Assembly (NCBI GenBank): GCA_014529385.2
Contig: CM043945.1
Location: 155,142,241 to 155,206,240 of the forward strand
DNA length: 64,000 nucleotides
Direction: 5' to 3'
DNA from: Adiantum capillus-veneris
Taxonomy: Eukaryota; Streptophyta; Polypodiopsida; Polypodiales; Pteridaceae
The notes under the pieces are model-generated. The model was not told the origin of the DNA. It made no database searches and saw only the letters and a program-made list of their open reading frames with translations. Made by a program: the position numbers and the translations under genes. Shown piece after piece: positions 35,571-47,535 of the stretch (within the stretch, counting starts at the first letter, position 1; each line of letters starts with the position of its first letter).

Positions 35571-35577
35571 CTTCAGC

Positions 35578-35589
35578 TGGTATCAGAGC
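35578..35589 (+). other. Primer-binding site (initiator Met tRNA type)
   Basis: TGGTATCAGAGC directly after the LTR. The following 600 bases carry no gag domain I can recognise, so gag has been lost or replaced. Confidence 0.85.
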
Positions 35590-36174
35590 TCATGGCAAAT
35601 GTGGAGAGCACGGTAACATTGCGGCGAAGCTGCAAAATTTTCATCACTGTTTTGCAGCAAAATTTTGGCTGAGTAAAAGGCCCATTTTCAGCTTGATTTA
35701 CGCACAACTTACCGAAAACGTCGTGATCTACAACTTCCAAGTCTTTCCAAATTCAACACTGATTTTGTTGTATGTTTGGCATATTGCCTGCACGTCTAGG
35801 ATACACAACTATAGATTTTTATAGATTTGTTTTGACCTATAAAAACAACACATTTCAGGTCCATTCCCGCTAGATTCAATTGTTTTCGTGTGGTCTACAA
35901 CTTTGCAGAAAGAAGTTTTTACAAATTTTGAACTGTTTGGAAGATATGGAATGACCGGCTGCAAGGTATTCAGAAAGTTGAAGATTATGTATGCCTATTG
36001 TGGTGATTTGCTACATTCGGAGAGCTCAGACTGAGCTTTGTCATTCTCTTGTTTTGCGCATTGATGTTTTTCTCTCAGTGAAGAGAGTGTGGGTTGAGAT
36101 TTTCAACAAATTTATGCGCATACGTTGAGTGTGGGAATTTTTTTGCAAATGCAGTTGTGAATCAAAAGGTTGTG

Positions 36175-38767
36175 TCAGATGAAAAACTTTGGCACGCACG
36201 TTTTCGACATTTGATTTTGCCAGTTTGCTGTGTTTGCAAAAATCTGATATGGTTGATTTTTTGCTGCCTCTTGAAGCTCCTGCTAAGCATGTTTGTGAAG
36301 GTTGTAGTTTGGGTAAGATAGAGCGTTCAAAGTCCAAAAGGATGGTTTAGTTAGGGCTACATGCAGGTTGCATCTTGTGCATAGTGATGTTTGTGGGCCC
36401 ATGCAAACTCCATCCTTGGGCAATTACGTGTACTTCGCGACTTTCTTTGATGATTACTCTAAGCATACATGGGTGTATCTGCTTAAAGCTAAGTCTGAAG
36501 TGTTTATGTGCTTCAAGCAATTTCTATCTATGGCTGAAAATGTCTCAAAATGTACTATGGGCACCCTCCGTTCAAATCAAGGGGGGGAGTATCCGTCTCA
36601 TGAATTTATGCATTTTTGGCTATTCGTGGGATAAAACACCAATGTATAGTTCCATATACACCTCAGAAAATTGGTGTTGTTGAAAGAAAGAACATGTCAC
36701 TTACAAAAATGGAAAGATGTATGGTCAAGAGTTAAGCTTTGCCACGTTTGTTTTGGCCACTTATGTACCCAACATGTGTCCTACAAAAGCTTTGCAATCT
36801 ATGACCCCATATGCAGCATTTCATGATAGAAAGCCATCTATTGGTCACATGCGCATTTTGGTTATTGCTTATGCTTTGCTGCCACAAAGGTAGCGCAAAC
36901 AATTGGATGATAAGGCTATCAAATATATTTTTTCCGGTTACAGTACTGAGAGCAAAGGTTATATGTTATACCACCCACAAAGTAAGCGTATCATGCTTTC
37001 ACGTGATGTTGTGTTTGTGGAAGATTTTGTTCTACCTTTGTTGTCATGTACTAGAGATAGTAATGTTAGCTCACATGACATTTATGACAATTTACTGCCT
37101 CTTTGTAGTGGTGGAAGTTTGAATGTAAATTAAAATGAGGCAAATGTACATCATATGGGGGTTTCCAAAAATGTTACAGATTAGCCAATTTCTATTGCAG
37201 ATGTACATGATGAGGAAAGTTATGACAATGAGCAAGCTGGAGGTATACCAGAATGGCTTGTACATAATTTGCGTGATAGTAGATTGGATGCACTTTTGTC
37301 TAATTGTACTCGTTCATTTTCTTGCCGTGCATCTTATGCATCAGTTTGTTATGATTTGGCTATTTCTAGCTTATGTGATGTAGAGGAACCTCTGTCTTTT
37401 GATGAAGCACATAATTGCTAAAATTGGATGGCTACCATGCAATCAAAATATGATGCACTTATAGAAAATGACACATGTCTTTATGTGATTTGCCTCCTGG
37501 AAAAAAGGCCATTGGTACAAAGTGGGTTTACAAGTTGAAGCTTAAGCCGAATGTTAGATTGATCGCTATAAGGCTCGATTGGTTGCAAAAGGCTATGCAT
37601 AGCAGAAAGGCATAGATCATGAAGATACTTTTGCTCCCACTTGTCGTATGACTACTGTGCATTTTCTATGTGCATTGGAAGCCCATTTTGGTTGGGATAT
37701 TGTTACTGCTTTCTTAAATGGTGATATATTTGAGGAAGTTTATGTAGCGCAACCTCGCTGTTTTGTCAAGAAAGGACAAGAGGATAAAGTGTGCAAATGT
37801 AAGAAATATTTCTATGGGTTGAAGCAGTCTCCTCGTGCTTGGTATGAGAAAGCTGACACTCATTTGGTCAAACAAGGCTTTTGTAACAATCCAATAGAAA
37901 GCACTTTGTATGTAAAGCATGAGGGTGATGTACTTCTCATTGTTTTTCTATATATGGATGATTTGTTGATCAGCGGTCCATTCAAGATGAAAGATTTGGG
38001 GCTATTGCATCATTACTTGGGCATATAGTTTAAGGAGTGTGATGGTGGTATTGCCATGTGTCAGACAAGTTATATTGAGACATTTCTATGTAAGTTTGGA
38101 CTTGAGGATTGCAAACCTATTGCCACTCCCATGGAAACATGTTTGAAATTGAGTTTTCATGATGCTGGTGATCATGCCGATGTCACTCTTTACCAAACTG
38201 TCATTGGATGCCTTATTTATGTAGGCAATCTGAGGGTGGATATTCATTTTGTAGTCTCACAAGTTAGCAAATTTATGCATAGCCTAGGGTCTAAGCATTG
38301 TCAGGCTATCAAGCAGATCTTTCACTACTTGAGTGGCACTTTACATCTTGGGTTATTTTATCCCAAGGGGGGGTCATTGTCGCCAAACTTACATGATTTT
38401 TTGGACTCAAATGGGGCTGGTGGTTATGACATGCGAGTGTCCATGGGTGGTTTTTGTTTCTTGCTTGGAAATTCATGCATATCATGGTTGAGAAAGAATC
38501 AACCTATTGTGGCCACTTCCAGTTGTGAGGATGAGTACAAGGTAGTCTTCATAGCTACTTCTGAGTGTGTATGGCTCAAACGCCTTATGGGGATGATTTG
38601 GGTGTTGGAAATGACACTACCAACACCATCTACACTGATAATCAAAGCGCATTGGCAGTTGCGAGGATGCATTACCACTATGTCAGGGGGGGGCTCTCAG
38701 CAGGAGAGATCAGCTTGGCTTACATGCCAACACAGAACAACCTCGCAGATCTTTTCACAAAGCTTTA
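36175..38767 (+). pseudogene. Copia pol fossil (copia element 2): integrase, RT, RNase H
   Basis: Fragments in shifting frames follow the copia order. Pre-integrase EKLWHARF; integrase HLVHSDVCGPMQTPSLGNY (first Asp), TLRSNQGGEY where the second catalytic Asp reads Asn, and PQKIGVVERKN (Glu, shifted frame). RT: a 126-codon block with DKVCKCKKYFYGLKQSPRAW and YMDDLLISG. RNase H: a 265-codon block, then TNTIYTDNQSALAVA and LAYMPTQNNLADLFTKL. Several stops replace glutamine (YA-stop-QKG, LGI-stop-FKE). Sequence is close to copia 4 at 62-63.5 kb. Gag and protease are absent. Clearly non-functional. Confidence 0.9.
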
Positions 38768-38867
38768 GGCTTACTCCCCTTTGTGCATCAATCTGTCCTC
38801 AGGGCATGGAACTTCCTTATACTCTAAGTGCCAGCTCTCGTTCATCACATTAATCCCATGGGGGATA

Positions 38868-39086
38868 TGTTACCATATACATGTGGTAGTGATGTGTGTG
38901 AACACACTTAGGACCGTCGGGGGATTTTTTCCCTCACCGAGAGGTTTCTCCCCCCATGCGTTGTATATACTTCCGGATAACTTATCTTTTCATTGCACAC
39001 TAAGATATACTACTCTATGTTGTGTGCCTTGAGCTTCCTTCATCTTCTCCAAGCTATACGTGTCTATTTCATCCCTAATTCCAACA
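38868..39086 (+). repeat. 3' LTR of copia element 2
   Basis: Starts TGTTACCATATACATGTGG after a CCATGGGGGATA purine tract and ends ATTCCAACA. It matches the LTR at 61694-61920 (opposite strand), confirming the same family as copia 4. Confidence 0.85.
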
Positions 39087-39739
39087 AACATACAACACCA
39101 AAACCTCTTTCACTAACTTCTCTTAGCGCCAACAAGTCAGAAGTCTTTCACTCTCCCATTCCAGCTCTTGGATGAGGCTTTTCTTCTCCTTATCTGTTGC
39201 ATTATAATCCAACTACCCTTGGTTGTAGATATTGGGATCTATTGGTTGTGCTCATCTAACATGGCATAATTGGTGATGGATACAATAGATGTGCTAGGGC
39301 GTTTAGATTGGGTGGACTCCATTGCTTAAGAAGAATAGGATGCAGAGTAGATGAGGGTGAAGAGAGGACAATAAGAAGAGGAGGGAAGGGGTGGTGAGAC
39401 AAAGAGGAGTGGGAAAAGGAGGGAAGAGAAGACCGTGAGAAGATTCAAAAAAAACTTTTGGGCCAGTGAAAGTGACCTTTTTGAGTTAAAAGGAACATGT
39501 ACTTGAAAGATACCTCAAATTGTGTCTCAAAGAAAATTCCTTCTAGAAAATCAAATGCAGTTTCCAAAAACAAGATTCCATAATGGAAGCCCTCCCCTCA
39601 TTGGCTTAGAGCACTCTCTCTTTAAACGTTAAAAGGAAAAAAAGAGACCTTAAAAATCCCCTAATGATTGGATTGGGAGTGTCGTTGTATGAGCTAATAG
39701 GTTGCTTTTTATGTCTTGTGTGTAATCTATGTATACGTG
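39087..39739. other. Non-coding stretch, nothing recognised
   Basis: No domain on either strand; contains a purine-rich block at 39.33-39.44 kb. Confidence 0.4.
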
Positions 39740-40175
39740 CTTTTAATCTAGTTCGATGACTGGAATGATGCCCTACTTTTTAAGCTAGTTCAATGTTTCT
39801 TTTGGCATCAACACCACTATTGGGCTGGAGTTGTCATTAGTTTCACTAAATGCTGTCTTGTTTTTTTAGGCTAGTTCAGTGTTGCTCTTGCCATCAGCTC
39901 TACTATTGGGCTGGAGTTGTCGTTAGTCCCATTCAATGATGTCCTTCTTTTTAGACTATTTCAATGTTTCTCTCGATATCAAATCTATTATTGGGCTGGA
40001 GTTGTCATTAGTCCCATTGAATGATGCCCTGCTTTTTGGGTTAGTTCAGTGTTACTCTCCGCATCAGCTCTACTATTGGGTTGGATTTATCGTTAGTCCC
40101 ATTGAATGATACCCTACTCTTTAAGCTAGTTTGATGGTTTGTAGAGTTGTCATCAATTTCATTGAATGAAATTCA
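39740..40175. repeat. 86-bp tandem repeat, about five diverged copies
   Basis: GCTAGTTCAATG-type starts occur at 39784, 39870, 39954, 40040 and 40125, a period of 84-86 bases. Each unit carries TATTGGGCTGGAGTTGTC, CATTAGTCCCATTGAATGAT and a CTTTTTAAGC end. Copies differ at 10-20% of positions by eye. Confidence 0.88.
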
Positions 40176-40219
40176 TATCTCTTATACAATTTCAAGTTAT
40201 GTTGTCTTTAAAAATCACA

Positions 40220-41610
40220 AAACATGTTATCATTGTAGCATAGATGGATCCTGTGGAAATGAAGGAGCTAAAAAAAGATCACACTCTCATAGTCACATAT
40301 ATCTGTGCTCTGGCCACAAAGGAGATCACCTCCAGATTGGAGAGTGAGACACATAGAGAGTGTTTCTTTTAGAATATAGTTGAAGCAATTTGGTTTCACT
40401 TCTCAACTTACAATGTGAAGGCTATCCATAGGCTGATATATAGTGTTCTGGAGAATATGACACAATGCTTAAAAGACATGGGTGCCAATGCACCAACAGA
40501 TCTAGTGAAGCTGCAACACTGAACTAACATATGACATACAAAGAGATCAAAATCTAAAAAAGTGCACAATATTAATGTGCAAGATGTCAAGCTAGAACCA
40601 TCTTTTATTATGCAGCTTCCTCTGAAGATGTAGTAGTGTCAAGGTCTTATGCACAAGCTGGGGTGAACTGCGAGCATTTAGTGCGTACTTGCTTCATGTC
40701 CTAGTGTGCCATCGGTGCTTACCTTATACCTGAGGCCATCAATCATGGTAGAAATCTTGGCAAAGGAAGTCTACAGAGTTGTGTCAGATTGCATTATCGA
40801 AGACATCACTTGGTTGCCACCCGAAGTGTAATATGGAGTGAAGGAGTTCAAAGGAGATGAAGCGGAGATGCACCAATCTTTTGCAGGGGCATCTTAAGAT
40901 GCATAGCATAGATACACAAAGAGCCATGGTCCCTCATCTTTCCTCTCTTTAATGGAATGGATTTGGGTGACATGTTAGAGTGTATCTGACCACCTAAGGG
41001 CAGATTTTCCAACATATTAATGGCTCAAAAGGAAGCTCCTAGATGCTCTCCCACAGAGCAAGAGTTGGAGATGAGCATGCATATGCTTGAGTGGGCACCT
41101 TCTTTTATGGATGTCCTAGTGAAGACCATGGCCAATGCACAAAACAACGGAATTATACATTGTAACTCGCACCCATGGAACATCATGATTGATTTCACAA
41201 AGGAGGTTGTGCCTCATGTATGTTTCATTGATTGGGGATTATCGTTGTGAGTGGGCATTGAAAAGAAAGCAACCAACATTGTAACTAGATAGAGCATGAT
41301 CTACACCCATGGAGGGCCCCTGAGATTTGTAATTCACAATCTTCTTGCCTATACACTAAAGCCAATGACACCTATGCAACTACTTTCTGCATCAAGCAGC
41401 TATGTGAATGGTGTAAATTTTTTTTAGAGCGTTATAACATGCCTTGGCAAAAGTAGAAGCAAGTAGATTGCGACATGATCATGATTATAATGTGCGAAAA
41501 TAATTTGAAGCAACTGCCCAAGAAAAGAAAGACTTTATAGAGTATGAGTGAGCATTTGGATATGTTAGAGCTCAAATATGAAGTGTGTTTGCGGCTGCTT
41601 AGTGAGATGA
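40220..41610 (+). pseudogene. Protein-kinase-like pseudogene of unknown family
   Basis: Plus-strand fragments in changing frames look like one decayed gene: AIHRLIYSVLENMTQCLKDM, then MVEILAKEVYRVVSDCIIED, DITWLPPEV, YGVKEFKGDEAEMHQSFAGA, and, from 41020, a 76-codon frame with NGIIHCNSHPWNIMIDFTKE and VCFIDWGLSL. The last parts resemble a kinase catalytic loop (HxDxxxxN, here with Asn for the catalytic Asp) and a DFG-like region (IDWG). Later phrases such as ATAQEKKDFIEYE continue to about 41.5 kb. Kinase affinity is likely but distant; activity is excluded by stops and the missing Asp. Confidence 0.5.
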
Positions 41611-41730
41611 TTCCTAGATTCTAGTTTATTATGCTCACTTTTGTTATTTTGTAAATATGTATACCCTATGATATTTGTAGACAATGGTCTTATATGTTTT
41701 GCAAATTGAATTTATCCGATCAAATTTGTT

Positions 41731-42040
41731 GACACCAGATTTGTAAATCGAATTTTTCATATAGTGATGGTCCATGGATTCTATTTGTATTTCTCTCACT
41801 TTTACACTCTCTCTCATTACTTATGGACCATGGTGTCAAAGTGATTAAATACAATATGTGGTGTTTTGTGAAAATTTATATTGATTTCTAGACACCGGAT
41901 TTGCACATGTTTTTTTTGTTATAGTGATGGATTCTATTTGTATCTCTTTTACTCTTTGACTCTCTCAATACTCATGGACCATTTGGTATGGTGCACATGT
42001 GATTTAAATGGGTGTCGTATAGTGATAAATTGAATCAAGT
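41731..42040. repeat. 160-bp imperfect tandem duplication
   Basis: GACACCAGATTTGTAA at 41731 and GACACCGGATTTGCAC at 41891 open two units that share ATAGTGATGG, GATTCTATTTGTAT and CTCATGGACCAT. Confidence 0.75.
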
Positions 42041-42051
42041 TATGTTTTCAA

Positions 42052-43654
42052 TGTAATGGAAATGGCCTATGAACTTTGAGAATAACGGAAGGACAAGTAA
42101 AGAGAGAATTTTTGTGGGATTACTTTGAGAACATAGAGGGTGAACTTAATTGATGGTAGCAACATAAACATAGTACTTAATTAGCTTGGCATGAGCAATA
42201 CTTTTGAGAGAGAGAGAGAGAGTTTAGAGAACTTGACAAAAGTTGAGGACCGGATTTATGCAAAGATGGTCCCCCCTCCAAAGGTATTTGTATTATAGAT
42301 TCTCCCATTAAGAGAGACTTGGTACAATACAATCTTTGTGTTCCTTGTGACGTAGGTGCTTTACTGAAGATGGAAAGCTTCACGCATCACGAGCATAACA
42401 CAAACCTTGTAAAAAGCATTAACTATCCCAAGCCTCAGTCCCAAGGCCTCAAACACCTTCAAAGGTGGAGAGAGCTAGCGAGGAATGAGGGTATGGAAGA
42501 GGAAGAAGAAATGAGAAAGAAGTAGTTTCTCACTTATCATCACTCTTCTTGCTAGCATACATAATAGCACAGTAATGAAGATGGAGAAGATGGAAAGCTT
42601 AAGCATTGAAGCATGGATCTTGGTTGGATTTGCATTCCATAGCCAAGAGTGTTGGTGTAGGCTCTCAACTTCTCTACTAGCTTGGAGAAGGAGATGGAGC
42701 TCTTGCATTTTGCACTTCACACAATGAGGGTGTGTGTGAGTGTGTGTGGGAGAGTATACCCCCCAAGCAACCCTCCTTCTTGCTTTGGTTGACCCCCCCT
42801 TGTAGCTCATGCTTGAAGCTCATTGGACCCCTCCAAGCCTAGCCAATCACATGCAAGAGGCATATCAAGCAACAAGGGTAGTCTTGGGACAAGTGTCCTT
42901 CTTTCCTTTTGAGAGACAGGACTTGATAAATGGAAAATCAAATGAGCTAAATCAACTAAATTATCATTGGACCCATTGGTAGGCTATCCAATAGGCTTTA
43001 GGCACACTATGAGGGCAACATGGGTAGGGGATTGACATGTGCCCTTGTTGCCTCTTGAGGCTTGGGCTTTCCATGTGTGTCTGTTTTCTCTCTCATCCCC
43101 CTAGATTTAGGGCTCACCCCCACTTGAGTAGGGACTAGATTTGACTTTTTGAACACCTTACTCTCAAGAACCTTAGTCAGCAAACACGACAAAGCACCTC
43201 AAGCTTGGGTAGTGTTGCCACAAGCACCTCAAGCTCCCTAGTTGGCAAGCATGACAAGCACCTCAAGCATCTTCGTCAGCAAGCATGACAAGAACCTCAA
43301 GCATCTTAGTCATCAAGCACGACAAGCACAACAAGAATCTTAGTCAGCAAAGCACCTCAAGCTTGGGCCGAGTTCCCACTTCAAGCACAGTACTAGCTTA
43401 AGGTCAAAGGACTTTTAACACTTACCTTTGGAGTTCTTCAATGAAGCTAACCCTAAGGTATTTAAGCTCCATTGGCTAGCCTTGTTGTTTGACAAACCAT
43501 CTCTCATTTGGACCCCTTTACCATTGGCCCCGTGTTGAGATTTGTAAGCACATGTCTATATTCTAACCCTTATTCCCATTTATTCTCCCACATTATATGA
43601 TCAGTTTAATATAAGAAAATCATTTGGATTGGTTAGATATTAGATTTTATGACA
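42052..43654 (-). repeat. 3' LTR of gypsy element 3
   Basis: Plus-strand borders TGTAATGGAAATGGCC and TTTTATGACA. The first 40 bases recur at 48721-48760 with one mismatch, which fixes the outer end. The inner end abuts a TTCAAGAGAGAGGTAA purine tract on the minus strand. Confidence 0.82.
43190..43375. repeat. About 34-bp minisatellite inside the LTR
   Basis: Variants of AAGCACCTCAAGCATCTTAG followed by TCAGCAAGCATGAC recur about five times. It lies within the 3' LTR of gypsy element 3. Confidence 0.8.
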
Positions 43655-44098
43655 TTACCTCTCTCTTGAAATCATAGTCGTCCTTGACTATGAGGTAGAA
43701 GAGATAAATCCTTAGTCATTAGTCAATGTTTCTTAGCGGGCAAAGGATCCCTTTTTACCCTACGACATCATTCCAAGATGGATGAATAATCCATTTGGTG
43801 ATTGAGAGACACAACTGCCACAAGCATGCCTGCTCTTTAGTCTATTTCATTCTTCCAAAGTAGAGTGACAAATTCTACTAGGTCTTTGAGAGACATCGTC
43901 ATCATAAACATGATTCTAAGCATGCATACTATTTAAATTTGTGCACAATAAAAAGAGAACTAGTCTTATAAGACAAAAACATTGGTCATTCAAACGAAAT
44001 TTTTACATTTGCTTACTCTAATGTAGCATTGTAAGCATTGTCAAGGTTCATACTATCCTTAAGGTGTATTCCTTGCATCCATCTAGCATTGACAAGGT
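43655..44098. other. 3' untranslated region of gypsy element 3
   Basis: Polypurine tract at 43655-43670 (minus strand), then non-coding sequence. A 51-base tandem duplication (CAAGGTTCATACTATCCTTA at 44042 and again at 44093) reaches into the end of the integrase fragment. Confidence 0.7.
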
Positions 44099-45530
44099 TC
44101 ATACTATCCTTAAGCTGTATTCATTGCATCCATCTAGCATCTTCAAAAGGATAAATTTTGAAGTTAATAAGATACTGTCGATAGTTTTACGATGTCGTAG
44201 TACCTTGTCTTCATGTCGAAGAATAGCTTTGGGTTGTAGCACCTCTTCTTGGTCTTCAATTTCAAGAGGGTCTTCAATAATTGGTTCACTTGGTGGCTCT
44301 CCTTTGTAGGGCTTAAGTAGGCTCACATGAAAAGCATTGTGTATGAGCCAATGGTTGGGCAACTAATTGAGTTGATAAGCCATATCATTGATTGGCTTCA
44401 AGATTTGAAAAGGACCATAGTATCTTTTTGCTAATTTAGCATAATACTTTTGATGGTCCGTAGGATTTTTGCCCATTGTTTTCCTCAATCAAGCCTTGGG
44501 AAATTTAAGTAAGACCCAATCATTTTCTTTAAACGTTAAGGCCCTTCTATGCTTTTCAGAAGTAGCTTTTTTCCTTTGTTGAGAGATGGATATAACCTCC
44601 TAAATGTTTTGAAAAGATTCTTGTAGGTCACGGCTATACTCAGCGGCAACGAAGATCTTTCCATGTACTTTGAGTAGCAAGGGACTTTTAGGTCTTCCCT
44701 CAATGATTTTGAAAGGTGCTTTTCTCGTAGATTTATGGACAATATTATTGTACACATACTCTACCAGAGGTAAGTACTTTTCTTATTGTGAGCATTTATC
44801 TACTTCGGTAACATAAGTCTTTAGTACATCGAGTATCGTAAGATTGGCTATCTCACTTTGGCCATCCGTTTGTGGGTGATAGACCGAAGAGAAATCCAAT
44901 CTTGACCTATATTTTCAAAGAGACCTTTCAAAAATTACTGGTCATTCTAGGATCTCTATTTGCTGACACGATGGATGTTGGAAACCCATGGTGTTTGAAA
45001 ACGTGTGATATGAAGATAGTTTCCATTTGGTGTGCCTTCGTAGTCTTTTTGACAGGAATAAAGGGTGCTTGCTTGCTTGCTAAAACTATTGACTATTGTC
45101 CATAGTCCCGTATACCCATGGATAGACTTGGGTAATCCAAAGATTAAATCCATGGATATAATCTCCCATGGTGAATTAGAGTTTGGCAATGGCTGGAGTA
45201 ACCTAGGTTGCTTCCCTCTATCATACTTGGTCGTTTGGCATGCCACACATTTTGAAACATACTCTTGTATGTCTACTTTCATGGTAGGCCAATAGAAATA
45301 TGTCTCTACTCCTCCAAGAATTAGGTTGAATGCCTCTATGGCCTTCTATGGCTCATATAAGGAGGAGCATGGGATTCATACATAACTTTCTCACAAAGAG
45401 AGTGGGTAACACATAGCCTATTTCCGTGGAGAAGATAACCATCCTGCAATTTGAATGGTTCCTCTTTCTTCCCCAAAGCAAGGGCTGACATTATGTCTCT
45501 AAAGTCAATGCGGTGTCTATAGCAACTCAC
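44099..45530 (-). pseudogene. Gypsy element 3 integrase
   Basis: Read from right to left: an RNase H/integrase linker near 45.5 kb (EEPFKLQDGYLLHGNRLCV), zinc region YVSKCVACQTTKYDRGKQ, catalytic core with SPWEIISMDLIFGLPKS (first Asp), a degraded core with stops and frameshifts, and a C-terminal WLIHNAFHVSLLKPYKGEPP with DKVLRHRKT, typical of the gypsy integrase tail. Five or more frame changes make it non-functional. Confidence 0.85.
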
Positions 45531-45758
45531 AATGATCTATCTTCTATGATAGATGAGTATGCTACTGACCCCGGCTTTTGGTCATCGTGAAAGTGCATCG
45601 GCCACTTGATTGTGCTTACCAGTAATGTGAGCAATATGAAAAATAAATTGCAAACAAAAAATTTTCCACCTCATTTGTTGGTCGGAAAGCTTTGTTTGTG
45701 TCATGAAGTATTTGAGACTTTGATGGTCTATTCGTAAAATGAATGGAGTCCCCAATAA

Positions 45759-46466
45759 CTAGTGCTTCCATGTGTCTAGGGCATGTAGAACAACTAAAAG
45801 CTTTTTCTCATAAATGCCTAAGACTCGTTCATCTGTATTGAGCCTTCGACTCTCATATGATATGGCATGACCTTCTTGAAGCAATACTGCTCCAAGGAAA
45901 TCACCACAAGCATCACATTGGATCTCAAATGGCTTTGACAGATTTGGAAGCATAAGCACTGGTTCGGAGGTAAGCTTTTGTTTAAGCTTGTCAAAAGAAT
46001 TTTTCTCCTTAGCAGTCCATGAATACTTAACGTTCTTCTTTGCTAAGTCATGTAATGGTCCTGCTATTCGACAAAATTTTGCTAAGAAGCATCTATAGTA
46101 TGCACACATACCAATAAATCTTCTTAGCTCATGTAGATTCCTTGGATTAGGCCATGCTTTTATTACCTCAAAATTTGATGGATCCATTTGTATACCATCT
46201 AAAGAGACAATATGACCTAAGTATTGAATCTCTTGAAGGAAAAAATCGTTTTTCTTTTGATTGAGAAAAAGCTTGTTGTCCATCAATGCTTGAAAAATCA
46301 CTTGGAGATGTTTCTTCTGTTCCTCCAAGGACTTGGAGTAGATGATGATATCATCAAATAATCCAGTGAATTTACGGTAGGGTCTAAATATTTTCTCCAT
46401 TAGACGATTGAACGTGGCTGGTGCATTGATCAAGCCAAAAGGCATGACTAGATATTCATAGGCCAA
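45759..46466 (-). pseudogene. Gypsy element 3 RT (C-terminal part) and RNase H start
   Basis: A 235-codon open frame: YEYLVMPFGLINAPATFNRL, then FDDIIIYSKS (catalytic YxDD with Phe, as FDDI), a KKNDFFLQEIQYLGHIVS block, WPNPRNLHELRRFIGMCAYY and the RNase H start PFEIQCDACGDFLGAVL, ending at LHALDTWKH. The RT fingers and first catalytic Asp, which should precede it, are missing: only about 180 bases separate it from the protease segment. An internal deletion is therefore likely. Confidence 0.88.
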
Positions 46467-46644
46467 ACGTTGTACAAAAAACTGAGCTCTTCATTGATTT
46501 ATCAAAAGCAAGTGGAGTTTACTAGTGGTATTTTACGATCGAACTCACTAGCATCTATATACATGTTCTTTTCCATGTAGGTGAAGCCAATTCTCCTTTT
46601 AGGGAACTTCATGTTGGCAGCCATGCGGTTGAACCATGGTGCCC

Positions 46645-47273
46645 CTAGGACAACATCCTCATGTTGGAGAGGAGAGATGAAATAGTATTCTTGTTGACAT
46701 AGCTTTGGACATAAAGCCTCAACTTCCCAATCAAGGGAGTAATGGAGGCTTGATGTCCCTTGAAAGCGGTGTCGGCCGTTACAATATCTCCCATCTCAAA
46801 AGCTTGAATGCCCAACTTGGTGACCAACTTCATCGATATGAAGTTGTGAGTAGAGCGAGTATCAAACAAGATGAAGGCATCATGATCCCTTACCTTTACC
46901 CAAGCATAGGAGAGAGGTGATTCTTTTTGCAATGAGCATCCTCTTTTGGAGCTTCAATGGTGGAAGCTCTAGGAGTCTCATTGTGGGCATTTCTCTTGGG
47001 GTAAGACCAATAGCCATGTCCTTGCTCCCCACACTTAAAACAATTTTGGTCCTTGTGAAAAGCTTCAAGCTCTTCAGGAGAGAGTTTGTTTTTACCTTTG
47101 TAAACTCCCTTCTCCTTGGACCAATTGTTGTTGTTGTTGTTGTTGTTGGAATTGACTTGGGAAGAATTAATTTTGGGCATTGGTTTTCCCCTTTGCATCA
47201 CTTTTGTCTTTGTTTTCCATGGGCTTGACACTCCGTCTAGCCCTTGTTGGAAATTACTGTGCGAAGCAACCAT
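46645..47273 (-). pseudogene. Gypsy element 3 zinc knuckle and protease
   Basis: Two overlapping frames. The right-hand one has a poly-Asn stretch, then NCFKCGEQGHGYWSYPK, where the knuckle's last Cys has become Tyr. The left-hand one has VRDHDAFILFDTRSTHNFIS, a protease with the active-site Gly replaced by Arg (DTR), and LGIQAFEMGDIVTADTA. A frameshift joins them. Confidence 0.82.
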
Positions 47274-47535
47274 GGTGTGGGTGGATTACTTCGATGATAG
47301 AACTAGGCCATTAAGGGTTGACATACTAGGCCATCTCTTCAGGTAATCTCATACAGAATTGTTGCTTTTGCTCGGCGAAGTCTATCTTTTAAAAGACAAT
47401 AGCCTTGAGATGTAAATCCCAAAACTTGTCTACATATTTGTGGATAGACTCATGAGAGAGAAGCTTCAAACGGCACCATTCGGTAAGCACTTTGTCATTT
47501 CTATTGCTTGCAAGGAATTGCTTCATGATGGAAAC

